A DNA stretch of 64,000 nucleotides from Microstegium vimineum (lineage: Eukaryota > Streptophyta > Magnoliopsida > Poales > Poaceae): positions 46,204,718-46,268,717 of the forward strand of contig CM039133.1 in NCBI GenBank assembly GCA_022036555.1, read 5' to 3'. Positions within the stretch are counted from its first letter, which is position 1. The number at the start of each line of letters is the position of its first letter. This document shows, piece after piece, positions 25,335-37,012 of this stretch. The notes beneath the pieces were generated by a model. It saw nothing but the letters and a program-made list of their open reading frames with translations. It searched no databases and had not been told where the DNA came from. The translations under genes were made by a program, and so were the position numbers.

Positions 25335-28226
25335 ATGACGATCATGGGTGGTTCTACTGACGTTGATCCGAGGAACGTCATTGAAGTCTCCGAAGCAGAT
25401 CTGAAGGATGATCAGAAACAAGCTATGGAGCAGGCTATGGAGGAATATAAGCAGCTATATCTGAAATCCTTCAGTCTAAACAGGAGCGGCGAGGCAGTCC
25501 AGAAGCAAGATCCGCCGTTGCCTCGGCAGGTCACTTTCGATGCCAATCTTGGTAAGTTGCAAGATATGGTTAATTCTGCGTTAAGTCAGACGCTCATTAG
25601 CCATTCCAATGTGCTGTCCAATACTGTATACAATGTTGTCATGCAATCTTTCAAAGAAGGACAACCACCTAGGTATGTTGGGTCAGCGTATCATCAACCT
25701 GGATCGGCATCTGCCACGACTCCATCGGCGGCTCTAGCGGCCTCTACCCAACCTGCGAAGCTGTCTGCCAGTGAAGTTACTCCACCAAGGTCAAACCCTG
25801 TGAGCGTTGTTTAGTTGAATATAGATTCAGTTGCATCGGGGATGTTAGGACCGGTGATTCAGAGTCAACCAGATCCTGCTAGCTGGTGGGGATACGGCAT
25901 GCCCCCAAATCCATCTGCCGACTCTAATATGATCCAAAGTAACAATGCGGCCGGGAAGGTCTCTGTGGAATCAGCGATATCGGCACAGCCGATAAATCCA
26001 GTGGCACGTTATGCTACGTCTTCGCCAAATATGCAGTTGCCACCAGAGAATCTCCAGATGGTGGTGTCTAAAGTGCCTTACGGGCAACCATCGGCAAGTT
26101 CTTTGCCGATGCAACAAGATTTGGCAATGGAAAACCACCCCATGATGATGTCAAATCCTTACGCTGGGGCACCGGTGCACCAAGGAGGCCAATTTGATTG
26201 TTCCAGGGTGCAGGAGCAGCAGGCGCAGGGTAACCATCAATTATCGGCAAATTATATGTCGATAACTTATAATCCTGTATAGACCAGTCCAATTTAACAG
26301 CAGGCGGTTCAACCTGGATACCAGATAACGGGAGTACAACAGTACCATTACCCGACGAGCACTCAGAATGAAACATCGGTATACCAACCGATGAATATCA
26401 TGTCGTAGTATACACCAGTGGGTACCCAAGGTTATACATCGGTAAATCAACCGGTGCATAATATTCAGCGAGGTGGTGCTGCACCTGCGCCGACCAGACC
26501 AATTTACTCGCCACAAAGGCAAGAAGGAATGTATCCGCCGGCCCAGCGAGTTAATATTCAGCCGATCCATCGGCAAGATCAGGATGCGTACTGGGTCGAT
26601 AAAATAGCCGAAGTGATGAAAGAGCAGTTCATCATCAAGCCTAAGGTCAATACGTACTCTTATCGAACGTCGTACCCTCAGGCCTACAACCTGATTCCTC
26701 TCCCAAATCGGTGCAAGGTGCCAGATTTCACAAAATTTTCTGGCCAAGATGATACATCGACGATGGAGCACGTCAACCACTTCATTATCCAATGTGGAGA
26801 GGCAGCTAGCAGAGATGAGCTAAGGGTGAGATTGTTCTCGTCGTCTTTGTCTGGATAGGCGTTTACGTGGTTTATCTCGCTTCCTCCAAATTCTGTGATT
26901 ACTTGGGCTGATCTGGAGAAACAGTTTCACAAGTACTTCTTCTCTGGCGTTCATGAGAAGAGGATTACCGATTTGGTCAAGCTGAAGCAGCGCAATGACG
27001 AATCGGTAGAAAGCTTCATCCAAAGGCTTCGAGACGTAAAGAATAAATGTTACAACTTAGTACTGGATGATCGGCAATTGGCGGATTTGGCTTTCCAAGA
27101 ATTACTGCCACACATCAAGGATAAATATGCATCTCAAAAATTCGAAAGCCTCAGCCATCTCGTGCAGAGAGTTGCCGATCAAGAAGTTAAATCCTTCGAA
27201 CCTAGAAAGAGTTGGAACAAGAAGGTGTCTTTCATTGAACAAGAAGAAGATTCTGAATCAGACGAAGGGATGGATATTGGCGTTGCTGAGTGGGTAAAAG
27301 ATAAGAAGCTGATATCCTGTCCGTTTGGTCTGAAGGAGGCTGAAAGATTTACTTTCGATACTGCTAAAGCCGATAGGATATTTGATCTGTTGCTTCAAGA
27401 AGGACGGATTAAGCTGGCGCCTAATCAAGTGATTCCATCGGCTGAAGAACTTAGAAGGATGAGGTACTGTAAGTGGCATGATGCGACTTCACACAGTACC
27501 AATGACTGCAAAGTCTTTAGACAGCAGTTGCAGTCAGAAATCGAATCTGGGCGAATCAAGTTTGAAAATTCTAAAGCTTAGAGGCCGATGAAAATGGACC
27601 AGCATCCGTTTCCAAATAATATGGTGGAAACCAGCGGGAAGGTCAAAGTACTAACGTTGGAAGCAGCCAAGAAAAATTCATCGGTGGATCCCGAGCATCA
27701 AATAGTTGTCCAGGATGTAAAGGGAAAGAAGCTTGCCGATGAAAGAGAAGGTAAAAGAACTGCCGATGACAACATCAGCTCCAGGAGGCCTCAAAGACGT
27801 GCGTCACATGGTGTTGTAATCACACACAGGAGGCCACAAAAGGAATATGAGCGTTTGCGAGAAGAGCAGTATCGGCAGCAGGAGGAAGAGAGATGCCAAG
27901 AGTGGTATTGGCATAAAGATCATTGGAAATGCCCCTTCTTCGTTCATTGTTGGGAAGAAGGCATCAAGCTGCCCACTGTCGATAATTGTCCTGAATGCAA
28001 CGGGTACTATCCTACTGATCGGTCAGAGAAGAAGTCTCATTTTGAAGGTCAGGGATCAAGCTATGCTAGGCCGATCAGAGGGAAAAAATCAGTACATAAT
28101 CGATTGGGGGGGGCAAACTCAGTGTACATGATAGGCTTGGCAAGCGCATCCGTCAAGAGGAGATCGAAGAGAGAGCTAATGCAAGGGTGCCCGATGAAGA
28201 GATATTTTCTAGAGATCCAAACATAA
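25335..28226 (+). pseudogene. Gag region of the Tat element, interrupted by stops
   Basis: One frame runs from ATG 25335 to about 27581, with in-frame stops at 25812, 26280, 26295, 26406 and 26856. A second open block follows at 27588-28226. The retrotransposon gag domain is seen in VPDFTKFSGQDD, LEKQFHKYFF, VESFIQRLRDVKNKCYN and LVQRVADQEVKSFE. Near the end is a C-X2-H-X4-H-X4-C motif (CKWHDATSHSTNDC), the modified zinc knuckle of this lineage. The following block has a second cysteine-rich motif (KCPFFVHCWEEG...CPEC). Four of the five stops have a third base and context compatible with C-to-T change of glutamine codons, as expected from methylated, decaying copies. Confidence 0.88.
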
Positions 28227-28621
28227 GGGGTAACACAAGCCGACACAGTGAGAAACAATACCAACCTGTTTGGAAGACTAAGCTTCCTCAATGGTGTCCT
28301 AAGGGCCTGACGAAGACTCAGAGAAGGAGGATCCAGCATGAACGCCAGAATGATCTGCATTATGGTGAAAACCCTTCGAAGGGAGGATCTCTAGTTTGGG
28401 AGTGGAGGCCAAAACACCAGGAGAGGAGTCCATTGTCAGAAGTCAACATGGTTGTTTTATTGCCGATGGAATTTATGTCACCTACTGATGCTAAGGAAGA
28501 AGCTGCTAATATGGCTCAGTTAGTGCTGGATCCAATGGCGGCTATCTTTGAGAAACCTGCCGATGATGAAAGACATCATCTGAGAGCCTTGTTTGTCAAG
28601 GGCAAAGTCGACGGGTAACCG

Positions 28622-31600
28622 GTGTCAAAGATGCTAGTCGATGGTGGAGCATCGATTAATATAATGCCGTATGTCATGTTCAGAAAGCTTGGAAAAGGTG
28701 ACCAAGACTTAGTAAAGACGGACATGAAGCTAAAAGATTTTGAAGGCAATGTGTCGCCAACTATGGGGGCCATATGTGTCGAATTGACTATTGGCAGTAA
28801 AACTTTGCTGACGACATTTTTTGTGATCAGCGGCAAAGGGACCTACAATTTGCTTTTAGGAAGGGATTGGATTCACGCTAACTGCTGCATCCCTTCTACG
28901 ATGCAACAAAGCCTTGTGCAATGGGTTGGAGACAGAATTGAAATCGTCTGGAGTGAAGTCCCATAAATTGTTGCATCGGCGGAATCGAAGACCTATGAGC
29001 AGACCAAGTGCATATCTGGTGAAGCTTGGAATACAGAATTCCTCAAGGTGGACGATTACCAGATTACACCAATCCGAGCAGTCGGTTCTGAAGAATAGAT
29101 TTAATGGATCAGTTCGCCGGTGATGGGAAACTTGGACAGGGGTTCACGTCAGCCGATGATTTGCTAGAAATAGACATCGGCGATGGTAGCAAGCCTAGAC
29201 CAACTTTTATTAGTGCTAAGTTAGATTCCCAATGTAAGCAACAGTTGACTGGTTTGTTAAAAGAATATAAAGATTGTTTTTCTTGGGATTATACAGAGAT
29301 GCCTGGTCTGAACTGATCGATAGTTGAACATCGGTTCCCTATTAAGTCGGGTTTTCAACCACATTGGCAACCAGCGCGCCGGTGTAACCCCATTGTACTA
29401 CCCGATATTAAAGCTGAGATTACAAAGTTAATCGAAGCTGGATTTATTCGGCAATGCCGATATGCCGAATGGATTTCTAATGCGGTTCCTGTGTATAAGA
29501 AGAATGGAAAACTTCGTGTTTGTATTGATTTCAGGAATCTCAATAAAGCTACGTCAATGGATGGCTATCCAATGCCTGTTGCCGATCTACTAGTTGATGT
29601 TTCTGCTGGACATAAGATTATCAGTTTTATGGATGGTAATGCTGGATATAATCAAATATTCATGGCTGAAGAAGATATATCCAAAACTGCTTTTAGGTGT
29701 CCAGGTCACGTCGTTTTGTTTGAGTGGATCATAATGACTTTTGGGTTGAAGAACGTCGGTGCTACTTATCAAAGAGCGATGAATTTTTTTTTCATAAGTA
29801 CATCGGTATGTTGGTCGAGATCTATATCGACAATGTGGTGGTTAAGTCCGGAGATTTTGAAGAGCATCTTGCCGATCTGCGGAAGATTCTGGAGTGCACA
29901 AGGGAGCATGGGCTAAAGATGAGCCCAAATAAGTGCGCGTTTGGAGTATCGGCAGGTCAATTCTTAGGGTTCATGGTGCATCAAAGGGGCATAGAGATCG
30001 GCAGAAAATCTATTGATGCATAGAGATCGGCAGCCCATTGCTGAAACTGAAGGCCGGTCAGGAATTTGTGTGGGAGAAAAGCAGCAATCAACTTTGGAAG
30101 AAATTAAGAGGTATCTGGTGGATCTTCCAGTTTTGATTCCACCTCGGCATGGGAAACCCTTCAGATTGTATTTGTCTGCCGATGACGGTGTTATCGGGTC
30201 AGCCTTGATTCAAGAATTTGAAGGAAAAGAACGTGTGATTTATTATTTGAGTAGAATGCTGGTAGATGCTAAAACCAGATATTCGACCGTTGAGAAATTA
30301 TGTTTGTGTCTATACTTCTCTTGTACCAAGTTAAGGCATTATTTGTTATCGGCCGAGTGTACTGTCATATGCAAGGATGATGTGGTCAAGTATATGTTGT
30401 CAATGCCGATATTGAGCGGAAGAATCGGCAAGTGGATTTTGGCGCTGTCAGAGTTTGATCTAAGGTATGAATCAACTGAGGTAGTTAAAGGGCAGGTGAT
30501 GGCTGATTTCGTTACTCAACATTGTGGTATGGTAAATTCCGTAGAGATTGCTCCCTGGACTTTCTTCTTTGACGGTTCCACGTGTAAGGAGGGGGCAGGT
30601 ATCGACGTTATCTTAGTCTCACCCCAGGGGAAAAGGTATGAAATCTCATTGCTGATTGTTGCTACTTCGACGAATAATCAGGCTGAGTACCAGGCTTTAC
30701 TGAAGGGATTGGAGTTGCTCAGGGAAGTGTGTGCCGATGCCGTAGAGATTTTTGGTGATTCTATGTTAATAATCAATCAATTGATTGTGACGTATGAATG
30801 CTGGAGTGATATTTTAATTGCATATCATGGGAAGTGTTTGCAGTTATTAAAGGAATTTAAAGAGTATCGTCTTGAGCATATTCCCAGGTTGCATAATGAA
30901 GAGGCCAATCGGTTGGCGCAACATGCTTCGGGGTATCAGCCGATTCAAGAAGTGATGACATCGGTAATGGTTGCCGATGACTGGAGAAAAGAGATTGCCG
31001 ATTACTTAAGAGATCCGTCTAGGAAAGTTGAGAGACGGTTGAGGTTTCAGGCTGCTAAGTATGTGCTCCTTGATGATGAATTATATTATCGTACACTTGA
31101 TGGGGTTTTGCTCAGATGCCTTAATAGAGAAGAATCGAAGAGGTTGATGGGTGAGATTCATGAAGGGGTGTGTGGAGCACATCAATCGACATTCAAAATG
31201 AAGTGGATGATCAGGCAGAATGGATATTATTGGCTGACGATTCTTGAAGATTGTTTTGAGTATTTCAAAGGATGTCAAGATTGTCAGAAATTTGGTAATG
31301 TTCAGAGAGCACCTGCATTGGCAATTAACCCTATAATCAAGCCTTGGCCGTTTAGAGGATGGGCCATCGATCTCATCGGTCAAATTTATCCACCGTCAAG
31401 TAAAGGACATAAATTCATACTTGTTGCTACTGATTATTTCACGAAGTGGGTTGAAGCTATCCCGTTGAAGAAGGTGACGTCGGCAAACATGATAGATTTT
31501 GTGAAAGAACATATTGTTTACCGATTTGGTATTCCCCAAACTATTACAACCGATCAAGGAACTATGTTCACATCGGGAGAGTTTGATGAATTTGCTGCCA

Positions 31601-32193
31601 GTATAAGGTTTAAGGTTTTGAATTCGTCTCCTTATTATGCTCAAGCTAATGGTCAAGCCGAGGCAACCAATAAGGGATTAATTAAACTTATCAAGCGCAA
31701 AATTGAAGAAAACCCTAGAAGGTGGCATATAGTATTAAGTGAAGCGTTGTGGTCGTATCGGATGGCATGTCATGGTGCCACTAAGGTTTCGTCGTACCAA
31801 TTAGTTTATGGACACGATGTTGTCCTGCCTTGGGAAATTAAAACTGGTTCTAGGCGATTGTTCTCTCAAAATCAGCTGACAGCCGATGAATATGATATCC
31901 TTATGAAGGATGAGTTAGAAGACCTGTCGGGTCATCGGCTAAGAGCTCTAATCAATATCGAGGAGAACAAGAAAAGGGTTGCCAGATGGTATAACAAGAG
32001 GGTAAAGGTGAAAGAGTTTGCTGATGGTGATCTGATATGGAAATTGATTTTACCGATTGGGACTAAGAGTTCAAAGTTTGGAAAATGGTCTCCTAATTGG
32101 GAGGGTCCTTTTCGGATAAAGCAGTCTGCTCCTGGCAATGCTTATTTTGGAAAGCCTCGAAGGGATTGCGTTTCCCAGAGCAATCAACAATAA
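28622..32193 (+). pseudogene. Pol region: protease, RT, dual RNase H, integrase (disabled)
   Basis: Protease: LVDGGASINIMP at about 28633 and the YNLLLGRDWI flap region. RT: KKNGKLRVCIDFRNLNKA, MTFGLKN and the catalytic box, which here reads YIDN (29823-29834) where YIDD is required. Lesions: TGA at 29314, a frameshift in the T9 run at 29784-29792, and a deletion of the RT thumb/connection near 30020-30060. From 30046 to 32193 the frame is open. It contains a retroviral RNase H, an archaeal-type RNase H (FFDGSTCKEGAG, NNQAEYQALLKG, FGDSMLI), and an integrase with the zinc motif (H-H-CQDC) and D, D, E residues (AIDLIG, TDQGTMF, NGQAEATNKG). The copy encodes no working RT. Confidence 0.9.
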
Positions 32194-32355
32194 ATATTTA
32201 AAGAAATATTATCCCAGTATCTGGGTAGATGCGTAAGACAATGCAAGTATAAATGCCGATGGAAGAAAGGTCATGTGGAACATCGGCGGAAAGCGTATTG
32301 ATGTTATATTACAAGAAAAATCAGTTGTCAAGGTCACGATTGCCGACACGGCAAA

Positions 32356-35300
32356 TTACAACAGAGATTGAATTGATGAGATCGCACGCATGCAAATTTG
32401 GTTCGCTTCCTCTATCTCTCTAGCGTCGTCATCGACAGTTCCCTCAATTGGCTTGATCTTTCTCTTCAACAGGATGGCCTGCTGAGCGTCGGCATCTCTT
32501 TCTTGTTGCAAGGCTTTGACCGCGTCGGGGAGTTGAGTCTTCTTTTGGTTAGCCACATTTAAGGCTTCATCAACTTTCTTCAGTTCTGCCAGTAGTTCTT
32601 CTTTTTGTGCCGATAGACGAATGATCTCTTGTTCGAGCTCTCTGCTGGAAGCTTCTAGGCGGCTGATGTCTTTGTGCTTTTCATCGGCAGTTTGCTTGAA
32701 TTGAAGCATCTCCTCTTCAAGTTTTGATTGAGCAGCTCTATCGGCAATGCGGCGTGAGGCTCGTTGATATTGGAGTTGACGACTCTCAAGGAACGCTACT
32801 TGGAAGAGTATTTCTTCGGTATCAGCAGGTAGCTGGCCTTGAATTTTCTTGAAGGCTATCCTTACTGCGTTTGAGTCCTGGACTAGTTCAGATGTACATT
32901 GCTGCAGTAAGGATGATAGTGCTTCAAGTTTGGATTTTACTCCTGCCGATATAGCATATGATGGTAGAGCTGAGCTTTCTTCCTCATCATCGTCCAGCAT
33001 GTTGATGATGAAAGAGAATAGGCTGTTGGGAGAGTCTTGGGCCTGAAGAAATGGAGAATTAAAATTTGTCAGTTAGAAGCTTGTGTCTGACGGGTTTATG
33101 ATAAATGTTTTCCGTTTACCTGTTTTAGAGCGATTTCTCGCCTTTGGCTTGACAGAGTAGCTGATGCGATCGTATCGACAACAGTTGCCGATAGACTTGC
33201 CTTGGTAGGAGGGACGACTGGTGCTGGAGCTGATGTCGAGGCCGATGCCGCTTTCGTTGTTGTAGCTAACCCCTGTGGCGACGGTACCGTTTCTTGGTCG
33301 GGTGTTTCATCCGGTAATGATACTGGTGCCGATACCGGTTCTGTGTCCGTTGGTGCGGCCATCTCTTGTGGCGATGGTGCTGTCCCTTGGTTAGGAATCT
33401 CAGCCTGTGGCTGCTCAAGGATAGGTGCCGATGCTAGTTCTGGTGTTGACGTATCGGCAGGAACTTGAGTGGATCCAGCGAGAGCTGATGGCTTCTTACG
33501 TTTCGGTTTGGGAGCGGCACTTGAAGAGCCTTGGCGCTTCAACCCTTGTGCTTTGGGGGCATCGGCAGGTTGGCTAGCTTGTACATTTGGAATGGTTGCC
33601 GATGAGCTTGTTGACTACATAAGAAGATAGTTGGTAAATTGAAAATAAAATGAACATTACCGATGAAAATTTGCAATCGGTATAAGTGAGTAAAGATATT
33701 ACCACGAAAGCTTGCGCCAAGGCGGTGGCAGCAGCAGTAGCATCATCGGTTGGCAATGGCCTGGACCTGATGGTGATCTTAGGAACTGCCCTGCGATGCA
33801 TGAGAGCAGACAATGAAGGGGCCTTGCTACTGATTATTGATATGGGGTTCATCGGTCGCAGGTTGAAGTATTTGCCGCTCTTGCTTTTATTGGGATCAGA
33901 TCATTAACCTATTGACAGAGGGTTAGTTATCAGTACGTTTGAAGGTTAACAAAGTAGTGGTATCGGAAATAAACTTACCACGTCGTCGGGGATGACATGA
34001 TCAACATCAATCAAATGCCGATAGTAGTATGATGGTGGAGCAAATAGTTGGTCCTTCCATTCTTGCCACCAAGACTTGTATGATTCGGTAATGAAAGATG
34101 TCGACGCCCAAGAATACAAGTCGATGTTGGCTACATCGGTATGAGGGGAAAGGGTGATGATTTTATTCCAATCCATCGCATCAGAAATGACCTCTCTTGG
34201 CTTTATCACATTAACATAGCTGAGTTTGATTGGTAGTTGACCAAATGCTAGCTGTCTTGCCGCTGCCGATGGATAGTAGAACTCATATGACGGATGAGAG
34301 TTCTTCCCGGTCCCAACGACGTTTATCGGAATAGCCCGGGGAACGAGGGTAGCCTTCATGATAACCTCGTTGTGAGGTATATTTCCATCGGTAAGGTTGA
34401 AGGAGAGTGGGAATCGGTTGTCTTCATCGACATAAGGCCACCAGACTCGTTCTGCGGCAAAGATTCCACAGTAGAGCCTCTGAAAGAACATGCCAAATTG
34501 ATCGACATTGGCATCGGTTCCTGGTAGCACTATCATAGCTTCCACAAAGTTGAGTAGGGAGCGGGTTGCCGATTCATCATCATCGAAGACATAGGCTTCA
34601 GATATGTCTCTTGGGAATTGTTGGCTGAACAGGTCAAATTGAAGACATTTGTGCATATGGGCGTTCAGCCACAAGTTGATGAACCACCAAGGACCTCCAA
34701 GATTACCGATGGGCTCGCCTAGTAGTAACTTTTCCGATACTTGGTGCAGGAGACGATAAACTGAGCCGAGGAGGTATCGGCCAAGAGGAAATCCTCCGTC
34801 GGTCAGAAGCTCTGCTGCTGGAAGATACATGTTGGTTGGTCCGACTGTTCTGCCACAGAAGACGAACTTTTCCAACCACATGTTGAGGAAAGTGGCATGC
34901 TCCCTTTGGCCTACCGATCCGGTCTTCTGATACTCTTGGATATATCCAGTCCAACCGCCGATGTTACGGATGCTTACTCGACGCTCGGACTTCCTACGGA
35001 AGAGAGTGGCAGGATCGGTAGAGGAGACATCGAGGCCGGTAAGCATGTGTACATCGGCAAGTGTGGGGGGTGGCTGGTCCATGTCTGAATAGGAATGCGT
35101 TCATTGTATCTGACCAGAAGTAAGAGGCAGCGATCATCATGTTCTCATTCTTAGCCATATCGACAATGGACAATCTGATGCATTGGTCGACGTTGCGTTC
35201 TGACCAGTATAGTTGTTGTGATCTATCTATCCTGAGGTACCAGTTCTTCCACCCTTTAGTGGGTTTGGTCCAAGAGCGGAAGGTATCAGTCCACAACCCT

Positions 35301-35563
35301 AAATCAATGTGCTCAGATCTGAAAGGGATACAATTGGTCTCTGCATTGATCAGATTGGTTGGATCGGTATTCCCCATTGGGCCTAAGCAGCAAAGGTGTT
35401 CTTGATCGGTAGGGATCACTATTTTGTTGCGCATCTCCTAGATCCAGAAAACAAAAAGAAAGAGGGAGTAGGAATTGAGGAGCAATGCGAGAAGATGAAA
35501 TTGCAGTATATACGATAGGGAAAGAGGAAAGATTACCGTGGGAGCGGTGAAGTTGATCGCCAT
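32356..35563 (-). CDS. Antisense plant-mobile-domain (PMD) protein gene inside the retrotransposon, one frameshift
   Basis: Five exons with GT/AG borders and matching phases: 35537-35563 (MAINFTAPT), 33979-35437, 33703-33879, 33120-33614 and 32356-33042. The predicted protein has about 947 residues. Exon 2 carries the PMD-like region (aminotransferase-like plant mobile domain): YFWSDTMNAFLFRHGP, TLADVHMLTGLDVSS, GGPWWFINLWLNAHM, FFQRLYCGIFAAERVWWPY. Exon 4 is Pro/Ala/Thr-rich with a basic KPKRKKP patch, a possible nuclear signal. Exon 5 is a long coiled coil. Exon 2 is 1,459 bp, one base more than the frame allows; the extra base lies in the G6 run at 35065-35070 (C6 on the coding strand). 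PMD occurs in MAIN/MAIL proteins and in transposons; a role for the retroelement is unknown. Transcription would oppose gag-pol and start near the 3' LTR. Confidence 0.8.
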
Positions 35564-35920
35564 TGAAGCAGAGTTCTTACGGAGATCGCGCTTCCTCTGA
35601 AAGAAGGAGAACTGCCACTGGAAAAGTGCTCTTTGGATGATGTTGAGATGAAGGTGAAAATGTGAGCTCAGGGTAAAAGAGAAGGCGGACGATGGTCTTT
35701 ATAGGCTTAGGTTAAAGGGTATTTTTGAGTTTTCTTTTTACTGAGTAGAGATAAGGAAGGATATCGCATGAATTTGCGCGATGATCGAAGAGTTTGTGCT
35801 ACAGTTGCGGGAGTTGTTGGTAACTTGCAGTTTTCACGCGCGGTAATCAAGATGATGGCATAAGCGTTTTGGAGGGAAAGAGCAAATTTCGGCGCATAAG
35901 ATATTTTATGCTCCGAAATT

Positions 35921-35931
35921 GGGGGGGCATG
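35921..35931 (+). other. Polypurine tract of the Tat element
   Basis: A run of seven G followed by CATG lies immediately before the right LTR. It is the expected plus-strand priming site. The G-run plus CATG just before the LTR is a usual arrangement in plant gypsy elements. Confidence 0.7.
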
Positions 35932-36770
35932 TGTTGACACCGTTTTTTGTATGGGTCAATATTAAACCAAGTGTATTGATCGGTAAAGAGGTAAAAACTG
36001 TTCCTCATCGGCATCAAGGGGCTATCGGTTTCATTGCCGATGGAAGCAGGAAAATCTGCCGATGGTGGATGTGATGGAAGAAGCGTTAAGGAGGAAAGAA
36101 GATATGTTTTGTTGATCAAGGAAGTGTTGCCAATAGAGAAAGGAGAATTTTGCCGATTGAGAGTATTATCGATGGATACAGGTTGACATGGCTGAAATCA
36201 GCGGAAAAGTTGCCGATGGCAATAGAAGGAAATTGCGGATTGAAGAAGTCTGCCGATGAAAAGTTTCATCGTAAGGTAAGCGGATAAGGAAACTAGTGGT
36301 TTTAATATTAGTATTATTATTATAGTTTGAGTCCGACTCTTACGCGAGTCATTTATTTCCTTAAAAGTAGGAGTTTTGTTTAGGTATGACTTGTGTCTGT
36401 GTACAACTCCTCCTACTGGAGTATAAATATGTACCTAGGGCTCGTATGAGAAGATATTCAGTACAATCAAACAAATCTATTATTTTCATCTTACTTTTCA
36501 GCATCTACTTTTTTCGCATTAGTTATAGTTTATCTACGAGTTCTTACGATCTCGACGGGCTGTATCTACAAGATCTTCGTCTACCTCACGAGTTCCGCTT
36601 TTTGAGCAATCTGAGCCTTGACGTCCGGGCGTATCGCTGTCGTCTCGTTCATCGTTGTTCTAATTATCGTCCTTGTTGATTAACTGGTTAAATCAACTGG
36701 CACACCTTTGGATATCGAGTTCGGGTATAAGCCTGAGTTGTTCGCAGATTCGACGCTTTTTGTGTCAACA
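35932..36770 (+). repeat. Right LTR of the Tat element (839 bp)
   Basis: It begins TGTTGACACC and ends GTGTCAACA. The TATA box is at about 36422. The first approximately 370 bp match the left LTR with about 15 differences, mostly transitions. It keeps U5 sequence missing from the left copy. Its minus strand lies just upstream of the PMD gene start and so may also hold that gene's promoter. Confidence 0.93.
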
Positions 36771-36775
36771 ATTAT

Positions 36776-37012
36776 ATTATACGATCAGAAACACATTAAT
36801 AAACAAAAAATGATAAAGCCTTTTTGGCCCTTTGAGGGAATGCACTCCATTGTGACAGTATTAAATTTGGATTTTTTTGATCCATTGCGAACCTTGATGT
36901 ATAAAATAGTTGAACCTGAATCTGTCCTACTACAAGTATAGGTAGTCAAAACACGTACGCACGCAAAAAGCAACTGAACTTTCAGTCTCAGGATTAAGCA
37001 GGCCATTGAGAT
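36776..37012. other. Paralogous segment B, right part, and GLOX 3' UTR
   Basis: 36776-36960 continues the segment interrupted by the gypsy element and matches about 21850-22000. The remainder up to 37012 is the likely 3' UTR of the minus-strand oxidase gene. Confidence 0.6.

Larger units (their letters stand above)
24673..36770 (+). mobile_element. Complete Tat-lineage Ty3/gypsy LTR retrotransposon with antisense gene
   Basis: This 12,098-bp element is flanked by a perfect ATTAT duplication (24668-24672 and 36771-36775). It has LTRs with TGTTGAC...GTCAACA ends, a primer-binding-site-like segment just after the left LTR, and a G-rich polypurine tract before the right LTR. Pol order is protease, RT, retroviral-type RNase H, a second archaeal-type RNase H, integrase. 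The double RNase H and the antisense gene between integrase and 3' LTR fit the Tat (Retand/Ogre/Grande-like) lineage. Gag and the front half of pol are disabled by stops, one frameshift and an internal deletion, so the copy is not autonomous. The LTR divergence by eye is about 4 percent over the first approximately 370 bp, suggesting an insertion within the last few million years. Confidence 0.93.

Noticed and set aside
30013..32193. 726-codon open frame considered as a host polyprotein gene or viral gene
   Set aside because: It is the RNase H-integrase half of pol, inside LTRs with a perfect 5-bp duplication. No movement or coat protein domain suggests a pararetrovirus.
24673..36770. CRISPR-like reading of the dispersed GCCGAT words
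   Set aside because: The spacing is irregular, the orientation mixed, and the genome is a plant. It is reported as a motif excess instead.
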